DNA of 12,913 bases from an uncultured Veillonella sp. Lineage in GTDB: Bacteria; Bacillota; Negativicutes; Veillonellales; Veillonellaceae. The stretch covers positions 1 to 12,913 of the forward strand of contig CAAEOZ010000004.1 of NCBI GenBank assembly GCA_900757715.1, written 5' to 3'. Each line of letters starts with the position of its first letter. The stretch's first letter is position 1. Shown here in pieces: positions 1-6,630 of the stretch. A program made the position numbers and the translations under genes. Under the pieces are notes generated by a model, which was given only the letters and a program-made list of their open reading frames with translations, was not told the DNA's origin and ran no database searches.

Positions 1-44
1 CTACCTTGGTTTTGTCTCAAGAATTCTAGCACTTCATCACGCAT
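1..44 (-). CDS. 5' fragment of a gene, probably biotin operon repressor/biotin-protein ligase (BirA-like)
   Basis: Only the first 14 codons are inside the window. An ATG at 44 opens a frame reading MRDEVLEFLRQNQG and runs off the left edge. A strong ribosome binding site (AAAGGGG, about 54-60) lies 9 bases upstream, and a good promoter lies further up (87-115). The peptide resembles the first helix of the winged-helix domain of Firmicutes BirA proteins, which typically begin M-x-E-x-I-L-x-L-L-x-E-N-x-G. BirA biotinylates carboxylase subunits and often represses biotin genes and itself. The BirA-like palindrome at 63-82 supports the call, but 14 residues are few: other helix-turn-helix regulators start in a similar way. 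The gene is surely real; its identity is tentative. Confidence 0.5.
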   Translation of the reverse strand, partial: MRDEVLEFLRQNQG

Positions 45-62
45 AGTTTAGAGCCCCTTTCT

Positions 63-82
63 TTGTCAACCTAGGTTTACAA
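63..82. promoter_or_regulatory. 20-bp palindrome with BirA-type half-sites, candidate operator
   Basis: The sequence is TTGTCAACC-TA-GGTTTACAA. The two arms are complementary at 9 of 10 pairs. The right half-site is identical to the known BirA half-site GGTTTACAA and the left differs from TTGTAAACC by one base. Known BirA operators separate the halves by 14-15 bases; here the gap is 2, so the identification is uncertain. The site lies at the predicted transcription start of the minus-strand gene, where a repressor would block initiation or clearance. Confidence 0.45.
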
Positions 83-86
83 TTCG

Positions 87-115
87 ATTGTACAAGTGTC
101 CCCTTCAAAATGCAA
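87..115 (-). promoter_or_regulatory. Promoter of the BirA-like gene
   Basis: Read on the minus strand, TTGCAT (110-115) and TACAAT (87-92) are separated by 17 bases, close to the sigma-A consensus in sequence and spacing. Predicted start of transcription is near 80, giving a leader of roughly 35 bases and overlapping the palindrome at 63-82. Confidence 0.6.
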
Positions 116-117
116 GG

Positions 118-132
118 ATTATTTAAAATAAT
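118..132. repeat. AT-rich perfect inverted repeat between divergent promoters
   Basis: ATTATTT-A-AAATAAT is a perfect 7-bp inverted repeat around one base. It lies between the -35 box of the leftward promoter and the -10 box of the rightward one, so a bound protein could affect both. AT-rich dyads also arise by chance in DNA of this composition, so an operator role is only a suggestion. Confidence 0.3.
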
Positions 133-135
133 TAA

Positions 136-144
136 TGGTATAAT
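136..144 (+). promoter_or_regulatory. Extended -10 promoter of the ThrE-type exporter gene
   Basis: TGGTATAAT is a perfect extended -10 element (TG-n-TATAAT). No good -35 box lies 16-18 bases upstream; the best there is GGATTA at 116-121. The predicted start near 151 gives a leader of about 65 bases before the ATG at 216. Confidence 0.55.
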
Positions 145-215
145 GTATATAGTATAAAGGTATATATATAAGAATAGATAACAATAATTCTACCTATTAT
201 CCTCTGGAGAGATAT

Positions 216-1559
216 ATGAAACAGTTTACATTAGAAGAAAAAAATCAAGTATTAGAGAACCCTTTTATCCATATTCATCGAAAACTAGATGTACTCCTCA
301 ACATAGGGAAGTTACTAATGGAATGTGGGGCAAATACAAATCGAATCATTGAGGAAATGCTAAAAGCCGCAACATTTATGGGAATACCTCACGATTACTT
401 AAATATCCATATCTCTTATACCACTATTATGGTCAATCTATTACACAAAGAACGATCCATAACTGTATTTAGAAAAACACCAGTTCACATTCCGAATATG
501 GCTATGATTAACGCCGTATCAAAGCTCACATGGCGCGCCTTTGAGCGACATTACTCACTAACAACCTATGAACGACTAATTGCCAAACTAGATACAACTA
601 TACCGACGTATCCAAACTGGATAAAAGGACTAGCTTGTGCACTAGGATCGGCAGGTCTTGCATACCTTTACAGTGGCGATATTATCGCATTCATTGTTAC
701 TATCATATGTTCTAGTATTGGTTATTTTACGCGCACCCTATCATGTAGATTAGGGCTTAATGAATATGTAGGAATCGCATTAGGCGGATTTGCTGCTATG
801 ATATCGGCTTATGCTTTTTATAGTCATGTAAATAATGAATCCTTACTATATGTACTCGTTTGCTGCACCTTGTTCATGATTCCTGGGGTACCATTGATCA
901 ATTGTGTCATCGATATCATTAATAATCATATTTTATCGGGCATGACACGAGCCATTAGAACGCTACTCATCGTGGGTAGCATGACTTTAGGTATGGCCAT
1001 GGCACTCTATTTTAGCCCTGCACCGGCATTTAATTTCGTTGATATTAAACCTCATGTTATTTCCATAGAGCAAGTTATCGGTTCTTTTACAGCTGCAGCC
1101 GCTTTTGCGGTACTTTTTAATGCTCCTGTCAGACTATTAGTATCCATTGGTATTGGTGGGGTACTATGTGTATGTATTCGCAATATACTATCCGTAGAAT
1201 TAGGATTTTCTACACCAGGTGCTACCTTTATTGGTGCTGCCATAATGAGTATTATTTTTGTAAAAGTTTCTACTTGGCTAAAAACATCTAGCACTATCAT
1301 TATCGTACCATCTGCCATCGCATTAATGCCCGGTATACTGTACTACCGATTTCTCTTCGATATGTTACATATCAATGTATTAAATGATGCTAGTCTAATC
1401 CTTATGATACAAAATGGTGTAACTGGCACATTTACAACTATAGCTATAGCAATCGGTGTAGCTATACCAAATGTTTTGGCACAAAAATATTTGCAAAAAC
1501 TAAAAGAACAGCGCATGACAGAGCTTCTTGCCACACGTCATATAAACGATGGACAGTAA
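216..1559 (+). CDS. Threonine/serine exporter family membrane protein (ThrE-type, both domains fused)
   Basis: This 447-residue integral membrane protein of the ThrE family is expected to export threonine, serine or small dicarboxylic acids across the cytoplasmic membrane. The N-terminal half (about 20-270) is the DUF1212 part: a soluble segment with LMECGANTNRI (34-44), then about five membrane helices including the hallmark IPGVPLINCVIDII around 222-236. The C-terminal half (about 285-425) is the ThrE_2 part, with membrane helices and a VPSAIALMPGILYY motif (364-377). In many bacteria the halves are separate genes (YjjP/YjjB type); here they are one chain, as in Corynebacterium ThrE. GGAGAG at 206-211 supports the ATG start. 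It is the only complete plus-strand gene, has its own promoter, and is followed by a terminator. The substrate cannot be read from the sequence. Confidence 0.88.
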   Translation: MKQFTLEEKNQVLENPFIHIHRKLDVLLNIGKLLMECGANTNRIIEEMLKAATFMGIPHDYLNIHISYTTIMVNLLHKERSITVFRKTPVHIPNMAMINAVSKLTWRAFERHYSLTTYERLIAKLDTTIPTYPNWIKGLACALGSAGLAYLYSGDIIAFIVTIICSSIGYFTRTLSCRLGLNEYVGIALGGFAAMISAYAFYSHVNNESLLYVLVCCTLFMIPGVPLINCVIDIINNHILSGMTRAIRTLLIVGSMTLGMAMALYFSPAPAFNFVDIKPHVISIEQVIGSFTAAAAFAVLFNAPVRLLVSIGIGGVLCVCIRNILSVELGFSTPGATFIGAAIMSIIFVKVSTWLKTSSTIIIVPSAIALMPGILYYRFLFDMLHINVLNDASLILMIQNGVTGTFTTIAIAIGVAIPNVLAQKYLQKLKEQRMTELLATRHINDGQ

Positions 1560-1594
1560 AAAAGAGCTAGCCCTCAAAAAGGCTAGCTCTTTTT
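1559..1594. terminator. Bidirectional rho-independent terminator
   Basis: A perfect 14-bp stem (1559-1572 with 1581-1594), core GAGCTAGCC / GGCTAGCTC, closes an 8-base loop. The A-run on the left arm and T-run on the right give a U-tract in both directions. It sits just after the exporter stop (1557-1559) and just past the ftsH stop (1612), so it ends both convergent transcripts. Confidence 0.92.
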
Positions 1595-1611
1595 CATTTG
1601 AACAATATCCA

Positions 1612-3540
1612 TTATTTAATATCATTAGATGATATTTCACTAAAATCTGCTACAGTACTAGTTGTTTCTTTAGCATCAACACCTTCTGGTACTATGCTAC
1701 CGTCTGCTTCAGAAGTTACTTTAGGCTCCTCAGCTTCAGGTTCTTTTGTTGTACCATATTTGTAAAGATTATCTACCGCTTTTGCATCGATTGTTTCTTC
1801 TTCTAACAAAGCATTTGCCATGTCATGTAAGAATTTTTCGTTCTCGCTAAGAAGTTTTGTTACATCTTTGTAAGCTTCTTCAACGATACGATGAATTTCA
1901 GAGTCGATTTTCGCAGCGATTTCTTCACTATAGTTGCGCTCATGGCCTAGGTTTTTCCCCAAGAAAATTTGTTCTTGTTGTTCACCGAACACGATAGGGC
2001 CAAGCTCATCACTCATCCCCCAACGAGTTACCATAGCACGAGCAGTATTAGTTACACTTTGAAGGTCTCCAGAAGCACCTGTACTGATTTCATCTAAAAT
2101 CAAGGCTTCTGCAATTCGACCACCAAGAGCCACCCGAATATCTGCTAATAATTGAGATTTTGTTTTGTAGTTTTGTTCTTCCGTTGGAAGCATCATAGTG
2201 TAGCCACCAGCTGCACCACGAGGAATAATTGTTACCTTATGAACAGGATCTGCATGAGGCAATAGATGTGCCACAATAGCATGACCAGATTCATGGTACG
2301 CTGTTAACTTGCGATCTTTGTCGCTCACAATGTGACTACGGCGCTCAGGACCCATGCTAACCTTTTCACTGGCTTCTTCAACTTCAGCCATAGTAATTAC
2401 TTTTTTGTTAAGACGAGCTGCCAAAAGAGCTGCTTCGTTTAACAAGTTATTCAAGTCAGCACCAGTAAAGCCTGGAGTTTTCTTAGCAATCGTTTTCAAA
2501 TCTACGTCATCAGCTAAAGGCTTATTACGAGCATGAACTTTCAAGATTGCTTCACGACCGCGTAAGTCTGGACGACCTACGATAACTTGACGGTCAAAAC
2601 GCCCTGGACGTAAAAGTGCAGGATCTAGAATATCTGGGCGGTTTGTTGCAGCGATAGTAATAATACCTTCGTTAGCACCGAAACCATCCATTTCAACGAG
2701 CAATTGGTTTAATGTTTGTTCACGTTCATCGTGACCGCCACCAAGACCGGCGCCACGTTGACGACCAACCGCATCGATTTCATCGATAAAGATGATACAA
2801 GGAGCGTTCTTTTTCGCTTGTGTGAAAAGATCACGCACACGAGAAGCACCAACACCAACAAACATTTCTACAAAGTCAGAACCAGAAATCGTAAAGAATG
2901 GTACACCTGCTTCACCAGCAACGGCTTTAGCAAGTAATGTTTTACCTGTACCTGGAGGTCCTGCTAATAATACACCTTTCGGAATTTTAGCCCCGATAGT
3001 TGTGAACTTGCCTGGATCCTTCAAGAATTCTACTACTTCTTCTAATTCTTGTTTTGCTTCTTCAGCGCCAGCTACATCTTTAAAGCTAACCTTTACATTG
3101 CCTTCACCCATCAATTTAGCACGGCTTTTACCAAAGTTCATCACGCGGCCCCCGCCACCTTGCGTTTGTTGCATGATAAAGAAGAACAATACTACCAAAA
3201 TGATAATTGGAATAGCAGAACCTAACAAGCTCATCCACCAAGCTGGTTGCTCAGGTGGAGCTGCAGTAATTTCTACACCATTATCTTGTAAAGTTTTGAT
3301 TAACGTTTCATCAGTTGGCGCATAAGAATTGAATTCTGTTCCATTTTTTAGTTTACCTTTAATACCATGATCATTGGTAATCGTTACGGACTCAACCTTT
3401 TTCTGTTGTACTTGTTGAATAAATCCTGTATAACTAAGTTCAGATTTATTCGCACTTTGACCAGAGAAAGCGTCAATGGCTATAACGAAAGCGGCAATGA
3501 TAAGTAAATAAAGGACGATATTTTTAGTAAATCGACCCAA
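1612..3540 (-). CDS. ftsH: ATP-dependent zinc metalloprotease FtsH
   Basis: This membrane-anchored AAA+ protease degrades misfolded membrane proteins and short-lived regulators, working as a hexamer with its catalytic parts in the cytoplasm. The 642-residue chain has a first membrane helix (about 8-24), an external domain (25-100), a second helix (about 104-123) and a Gly-rich linker. The AAA domain follows: Walker A GPPGTGKT (194-201), pore loop MFVGVG (226-231), Walker B FIDEID (251-256), and second region of homology with the arginine fingers (about 297-317). The peptidase has HESGH (416-420) and a third zinc ligand D492. The last 45 residues are an acidic, probably disordered tail. The start codon is TTG at 3540, with AAAGGGG 7 bases upstream; no ATG fits before the first helix. 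It follows hpt by 88 bases, the usual Firmicutes order, and has its own likely promoter (3615-3623). Confidence 0.98.
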   Translation of the reverse strand: MGRFTKNIVLYLLIIAAFVIAIDAFSGQSANKSELSYTGFIQQVQQKKVESVTITNDHGIKGKLKNGTEFNSYAPTDETLIKTLQDNGVEITAAPPEQPAWWMSLLGSAIPIIILVVLFFFIMQQTQGGGGRVMNFGKSRAKLMGEGNVKVSFKDVAGAEEAKQELEEVVEFLKDPGKFTTIGAKIPKGVLLAGPPGTGKTLLAKAVAGEAGVPFFTISGSDFVEMFVGVGASRVRDLFTQAKKNAPCIIFIDEIDAVGRQRGAGLGGGHDEREQTLNQLLVEMDGFGANEGIITIAATNRPDILDPALLRPGRFDRQVIVGRPDLRGREAILKVHARNKPLADDVDLKTIAKKTPGFTGADLNNLLNEAALLAARLNKKVITMAEVEEASEKVSMGPERRSHIVSDKDRKLTAYHESGHAIVAHLLPHADPVHKVTIIPRGAAGGYTMMLPTEEQNYKTKSQLLADIRVALGGRIAEALILDEISTGASGDLQSVTNTARAMVTRWGMSDELGPIVFGEQQEQIFLGKNLGHERNYSEEIAAKIDSEIHRIVEEAYKDVTKLLSENEKFLHDMANALLEEETIDAKAVDNLYKYGTTKEPEAEEPKVTSEADGSIVPEGVDAKETTSTVADFSEISSNDIK

Positions 3541-3582
3541 AATATTACCCCTTTCAATAATAGTTTAGTTGTATAAACGAAT

Positions 3583-3611
3583 TGAGTACATCTCGTTGAG
3601 AGATGCACTCA
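3583..3611 (-). promoter_or_regulatory. Hairpin at the predicted 5' end of the ftsH transcript
   Basis: A 12-bp stem with one A-C mismatch (3583-3594 with 3600-3611) encloses a 5-base loop. No U-run follows on the minus strand, so it is not a standard terminator for hpt. The promoter just upstream places the start of transcription near 3608, so the stem would form at the very beginning of the ftsH leader. It could stabilise the RNA or be a protein-binding dyad. Confidence 0.45.
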
Positions 3612-3614
3612 TAT

Positions 3615-3623
3615 ATTATATCA
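3615..3623 (-). promoter_or_regulatory. Extended -10 promoter of ftsH
   Basis: On the minus strand TGATATAAT is a perfect extended -10 element; the region 17 bases upstream (ATGTAT, 3638-3643, inside the 3' end of hpt) is a weak -35. The resulting leader is about 67 bases. It would allow ftsH to be made independently of ppx-tilS-hpt, although no terminator blocks read-through from hpt. Confidence 0.55.
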
Positions 3624-3628
3624 TATTT

Positions 3629-4174
3629 TTAACTTTGATACATTTCTTCCTTTAAAATACCTATATAAGGTAAGTGCCGATATTTTTCTGCATAGTCTAA
3701 ACCATAGCCAATAACAAAATAATCAGGAATGACAAAGCCTACATAGTCTACTTCTACATCCATTTTACGGCGCTCAGGTTTATTCAACAACGCTGCAAGA
3801 CGAACGCTTTTAGCTCCACGAGCATGTAAATTTTCTAGCAAGTAATGTAATGTCGTGCCAGTATCTACAATATCTTCTACAACGAGTACATGCTTCCCCT
3901 CTACAGAGCGGTCCAAATCTTTTAAAATTCGCACTACCCCTGTACTAGTTGTACCGCTGCCATAGCTAGAGCAAGAAATAAAATCGAAACTCACATCCAC
4001 ATTCTCGTCGATAGAGCGAGCTAAATCTGTAAAGAAAACGATAGCACCTTTCAATACCCCTACAAGAACTACGGATTCCCCTTTATAGTCAACACTGATT
4101 TGACGACCTAATTCAGCAACTCGTGCCTTTAATTGGTCCTCTGTATATAAAATATCTTTTGCATCTTGATGCAT
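3629..4174 (-). CDS. hpt: Hypoxanthine phosphoribosyltransferase
   Basis: This soluble enzyme of purine salvage converts hypoxanthine (and usually guanine) plus PRPP to IMP or GMP. The 181-residue length is normal. The PRPP-binding motif VLVVEDIVDTGTT is at 96-108, the N-terminal substrate loop VGVLKGAIVF at 38-47, the flexible loop SYGSGTTSTG at 70-79, and the base-binding region with GFVIPDYFVIGYGLDY (146-161) and YRHLPYIGIL (165-174) closes the protein. GGAGGT lies 7 bases before the ATG at 4174. It starts 23 bases after tilS and precedes ftsH, the conserved tilS-hpt-ftsH order; in Bacillus the TilS and HprT proteins from this pair are reported to act together on ftsH transcription. It is probably transcribed with ppx and tilS. 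Confidence 0.97.
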   Translation of the reverse strand: MHQDAKDILYTEDQLKARVAELGRQISVDYKGESVVLVGVLKGAIVFFTDLARSIDENVDVSFDFISCSSYGSGTTSTGVVRILKDLDRSVEGKHVLVVEDIVDTGTTLHYLLENLHARGAKSVRLAALLNKPERRKMDVEVDYVGFVIPDYFVIGYGLDYAEKYRHLPYIGILKEEMYQS

Positions 4175-4197
4175 CTATATGACCTCCGCGATTCATA

Positions 4198-5196
4198 TTA
4201 ATGTTTGCAATATACCTTTATTGTATCACATTGAGCACTTACTTTTATACTTTTTATATTGAAAGTTTTCTCTTCCCCAGTGTTAACAATGTCGAGTAAT
4301 TGCTCTTGATGAGCAGTGGTAAGCTTGATTTCAGGATCAAGGATGCTCACCAGTCTTTGCCACAATCGACGTTGTATAGCCAACGGCTCCTTACGTAACC
4401 CCCTACGAGATATAGACGCTCCCTCTTCAGAAATCATTACTAACTCATTAAATGCCATATCCGTTAACTGGGAGATAAGTATTACGTCTTCACGTACAGA
4501 ATTCCCTAGTCTTACAATGGCATTAACAACGTTAGGATTAATAGTTTCTAACTCAGGTATAATGCGATGACGAATTCTATTTCTCTGATATCGCACATCC
4601 TCATTTGTCCTATCTACACAGTAAGAAATATCTTTTTCTTTCAAATATAAAAGTAGTTCTTCTTTTGTGACATCTAACAGAGGTCTTACTACTGGAATAC
4701 TATAATCATTACTAACAACGGCCATGCCTGTCAAACCATTAAGTCCAGTCCCTCTAATGAGATGAGCTAAGATTGACTCGGCTTGGTCATCTTTATGATG
4801 AGCTACTGCAATATAGTCATACCTCTCAGACTGTGCTATGTCGGTCAGCCATTGATATCGAACTTGGCGACCTATAGTTTCCTCTGATAGTTTTTGCTCT
4901 TCACTCAATTTAGGCACATCAACGGTAGCCGTATAAAATGGCAGCCCTAGTATTTCCACTTGATTTCGTAACCATAGAACCTCATCCTTGCTTTCAGAAC
5001 GAATACAATGATCTACAATAGCAACTCCAAGCTCATACGCCGTGTGACGATGTGTGGCAATATCTTGCAATAAATGCAATAAAGCCATCGAATCAGGACC
5101 ACCAGAACAAGCTACCAAGATACGACTATTCTCAGGAAATATATCATGTAATTTTAAAGTGTGATTAACGGTTCGAATGAGTGCTTTCACATTCAC
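4198..5196 (-). CDS. tilS: tRNA(Ile)-lysidine synthase, short form
   Basis: TilS adds lysine to C34 of the CAU-anticodon isoleucine tRNA, changing its codon from AUG to AUA; it is essential in most bacteria. The PP-loop SGGPDS is at 31-36. Family motifs RQVRYQWL (111-118), HHKDDQAES (133-141), RGTGLNGLTGM (148-158) and NRIRHRIIPEL (206-216) follow. At 332 residues it is much shorter than the Bacillus enzyme (about 470): it has the catalytic and middle domains, but little or nothing of the usual C-terminal domain, like the compact Aquifex form. I chose GTG at 5196 because GGAGG (5206-5210) lies 9 bases upstream. An in-frame ATG at 5217 would add MVWRRWP but has no ribosome binding site. The gene overlaps the end of ppx by 32 bases, so the two are probably translationally coupled. 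Confidence 0.94.
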   Translation of the reverse strand: MNVKALIRTVNHTLKLHDIFPENSRILVACSGGPDSMALLHLLQDIATHRHTAYELGVAIVDHCIRSESKDEVLWLRNQVEILGLPFYTATVDVPKLSEEQKLSEETIGRQVRYQWLTDIAQSERYDYIAVAHHKDDQAESILAHLIRGTGLNGLTGMAVVSNDYSIPVVRPLLDVTKEELLLYLKEKDISYCVDRTNEDVRYQRNRIRHRIIPELETINPNVVNAIVRLGNSVREDVILISQLTDMAFNELVMISEEGASISRRGLRKEPLAIQRRLWQRLVSILDPEIKLTTAHQEQLLDIVNTGEEKTFNIKSIKVSAQCDTIKVYCKH

Positions 5197-6061
5197 GGGC
5201 CATCGCCTCCATACCATCTTGATCGCTCACAAATACATGAGGGACCTCATAGGAATCCATAAAGGACGTTAAAATCTCCGCACCAGCAACGATGATGTCG
5301 GCACGACCTGCGGGTAAACCTTTCACTTGTAATCTCTCATCACGACTCATATAGCGCAGTTTCATAATGATACCTTCTACAGTTTCACGGCTCAATTTAT
5401 GACCTTGCACCTTTGTACCATCATAGTGGTCTAAGCCTAAATCAATAGCAGCCAAAGTTGTTAGGGTGCCACCAATACCGATAAATTCACCAAATTCACC
5501 TTCAATCATCATCGGATCCCAAAGGAAACGGGTTTCCTCCCACACTCGTTGAGGCCCTTCATCAGATATAGATTGAAGGCGTACTGCTCCCACAGGATAA
5601 GAACGACTCCAGTACACTCCATTTTTGTTACCTAATGCAAGCTCTGTACTACCTCCACCAATATCGATGGTCGTGTAATGACGTCCATCCTCTAATTGAT
5701 TTCCTAAAGCGCCATAAAAGCCATACATAGCCTCTTCATCACCAGATAAAATCCGCCATTCCATAGGACAATACTCACTAATACATTCCATGAATGCAAG
5801 TCCATTTGCCGCTTCGCGAACAGCGCTCGTAGTAAAACCAAAGCAATACTCAGCACCATATTGGTTTGCTATTTTTTTTATATCTGTAAAAGCTTGATAA
5901 GAAGCTTCCATGAATTCAGCTTGCAAGGTACCATCTGTATTTCGTTGACCTAAACGGGTCGTCCACAACTGCTTAGGCTCATAACGCCACTCGTTATTTT
6001 CATAGGCCGCCAATAATAAGCGCACCGAATTAGAGCCAATATCGATAATTGCTAACTTCAT
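5165..6061 (-). CDS. Ppx/GppA-family phosphatase (exopolyphosphatase-like)
   Basis: This is an actin-fold (ASKHA) phosphatase of the exopolyphosphatase/guanosine pentaphosphatase family, expected to shorten polyphosphate or cut pppGpp to ppGpp in the cytoplasm. Nucleotide and phosphate loops are intact: DIGSNSVR (7-14), TTSAVREA (77-84), LSGDEEA with its acidic pair (105-111), DIGGGSTE (133-140) and GIGGTLTTL (195-203). GLPAGRADII (248-257) is the usual C-terminal motif. At 298 residues it is the short, two-domain form without the C-terminal HD-like region of E. coli Ppx and GppA, so the substrate cannot be assigned from sequence. AAGGAG lies 5 bases before the ATG at 6061. Its 3' end overlaps tilS. 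It fills the position that spoIIE holds in spore-forming relatives. Confidence 0.92.
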   Translation of the reverse strand: MKLAIIDIGSNSVRLLLAAYENNEWRYEPKQLWTTRLGQRNTDGTLQAEFMEASYQAFTDIKKIANQYGAEYCFGFTTSAVREAANGLAFMECISEYCPMEWRILSGDEEAMYGFYGALGNQLEDGRHYTTIDIGGGSTELALGNKNGVYWSRSYPVGAVRLQSISDEGPQRVWEETRFLWDPMMIEGEFGEFIGIGGTLTTLAAIDLGLDHYDGTKVQGHKLSRETVEGIIMKLRYMSRDERLQVKGLPAGRADIIVAGAEILTSFMDSYEVPHVFVSDQDGMEAMARECESTHSNR

Positions 6062-6070
6062 AATTGCTCC

Positions 6071-6093
6071 TTACATATACATAGCATTCTCCT
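6071..6093 (-). other. Possible three-codon leader ORF before ppx
   Basis: On the minus strand AGGAG (6089-6093) is followed after 6 bases by ATG TAT ATG TAA (6082-6071). The stop codon runs directly into the AAGGAG of the ppx gene. Such a mini-ORF could couple ribosome loading to ppx. However, the predicted transcription start (about 6093) leaves almost no leader before its ribosome binding site. It may be chance. Confidence 0.15.
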
Positions 6094-6099
6094 AATACT

Positions 6100-6105
6100 A
6101 TTATA
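6100..6105 (-). promoter_or_regulatory. Promoter -10 box for the ppx-tilS-hpt operon
   Basis: A perfect TATAAT on the minus strand lies 39-44 bases upstream of the ppx ATG. Upstream TTACTT (6125-6130, 19-base spacing) is a weak -35 and overlaps the tail of the preceding terminator, so the promoter is tightly packed behind it. Confidence 0.45.
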
Positions 6106-6130
6106 GTGTTAATACTCTATACATAAGTAA

Positions 6131-6153
6131 AGAGATGGCTGGATGCCATCTCT
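6131..6153 (-). terminator. Terminator after the S1-domain gene
   Basis: A perfect 9-bp stem AGAGATGGC / GCCATCTCT with a 5-base loop (6140-6144) begins a few bases after the S1-gene stop. On the minus strand it is followed by TTTACTTATG, a short broken U-tract. It is probably a moderate terminator that separates divIC-S1 from the ppx operon. Confidence 0.6.
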
Positions 6154-6158
6154 CACTA

Positions 6159-6560
6159 TTAATCTCGACGACCGCCTCGGCCTCCGCGTTTTCCTTCGGT
6201 ATTGCGTTTTAAGTCGTGTAATCGTTCATTACTATCACGTAAGAATGATTTCATCTTCGCTTCGAAAGACTCTATACTTTGTTTAGATTGAACACGATGA
6301 GGACGTTTTTCTTCGTCCATGTCCTCTTTTGGTTGTGTTTGACGAATGGAAAGACCAATTTTATTACCATCAATAGATAAAACCTTAACCTTTACCGGAT
6401 CCTCAACCTTTAAAAGGGTATTAATATCTTCGACATACCCATGAGCTACTTCAGAAATATGAACTAACCCCGTTTGTTTTTCTCCTAAATCAACAAATAC
6501 GCCGAATTTTGTAATACCTGATACGGTACCATCAATAATGTTACCAACTTCGATTGCCAT
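6159..6560 (-). CDS. S1 RNA-binding domain protein (YabR/GSP13-like)
   Basis: This 133-residue protein has one S1 (OB-fold) domain at about 3-74, with typical motifs GTVSGITKFGVFVDL (11-25), GLVHISEVA (31-39), VKVKVLSIDGNKIGLS (56-71). A charged linker follows and the C-terminus is basic and Gly/Arg-rich (NTEGKRGGRGGRRD, 120-133), probably a second RNA-contact region. It matches the small S1 proteins of Firmicutes, such as YabR and general stress protein 13, thought to bind ribosomes or RNA; its exact task is unknown. It follows the divIC-like gene by 70 bases, as yabR follows divIC in Bacillus. AGGAGG stands 4 bases before the ATG at 6560, a rather tight spacing. Confidence 0.9.
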   Translation of the reverse strand: MAIEVGNIIDGTVSGITKFGVFVDLGEKQTGLVHISEVAHGYVEDINTLLKVEDPVKVKVLSIDGNKIGLSIRQTQPKEDMDEEKRPHRVQSKQSIESFEAKMKSFLRDSNERLHDLKRNTEGKRGGRGGRRD

Positions 6561-6630
6561 GCAACCTCCTAATTAATGCGGAAACCTTAAACTACAAACT
6601 AATGCGAAGCAAAAAATAATAAAGTATAAC

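Noticed and set aside
2716..3325. Plus-strand open frames inside ftsH, and similar ones inside the exporter, divIC, folP and folE genes
   Set aside because: They are antisense frames of strongly conserved genes, without ribosome binding sites or recognisable domains.
3583..3611. CIRCE (HrcA) element upstream of ftsH
   Set aside because: The dyad contains GAGTGC but in the wrong order and spacing; it lacks the TTAGCACTC-N9-GAGTGCTAA pattern.
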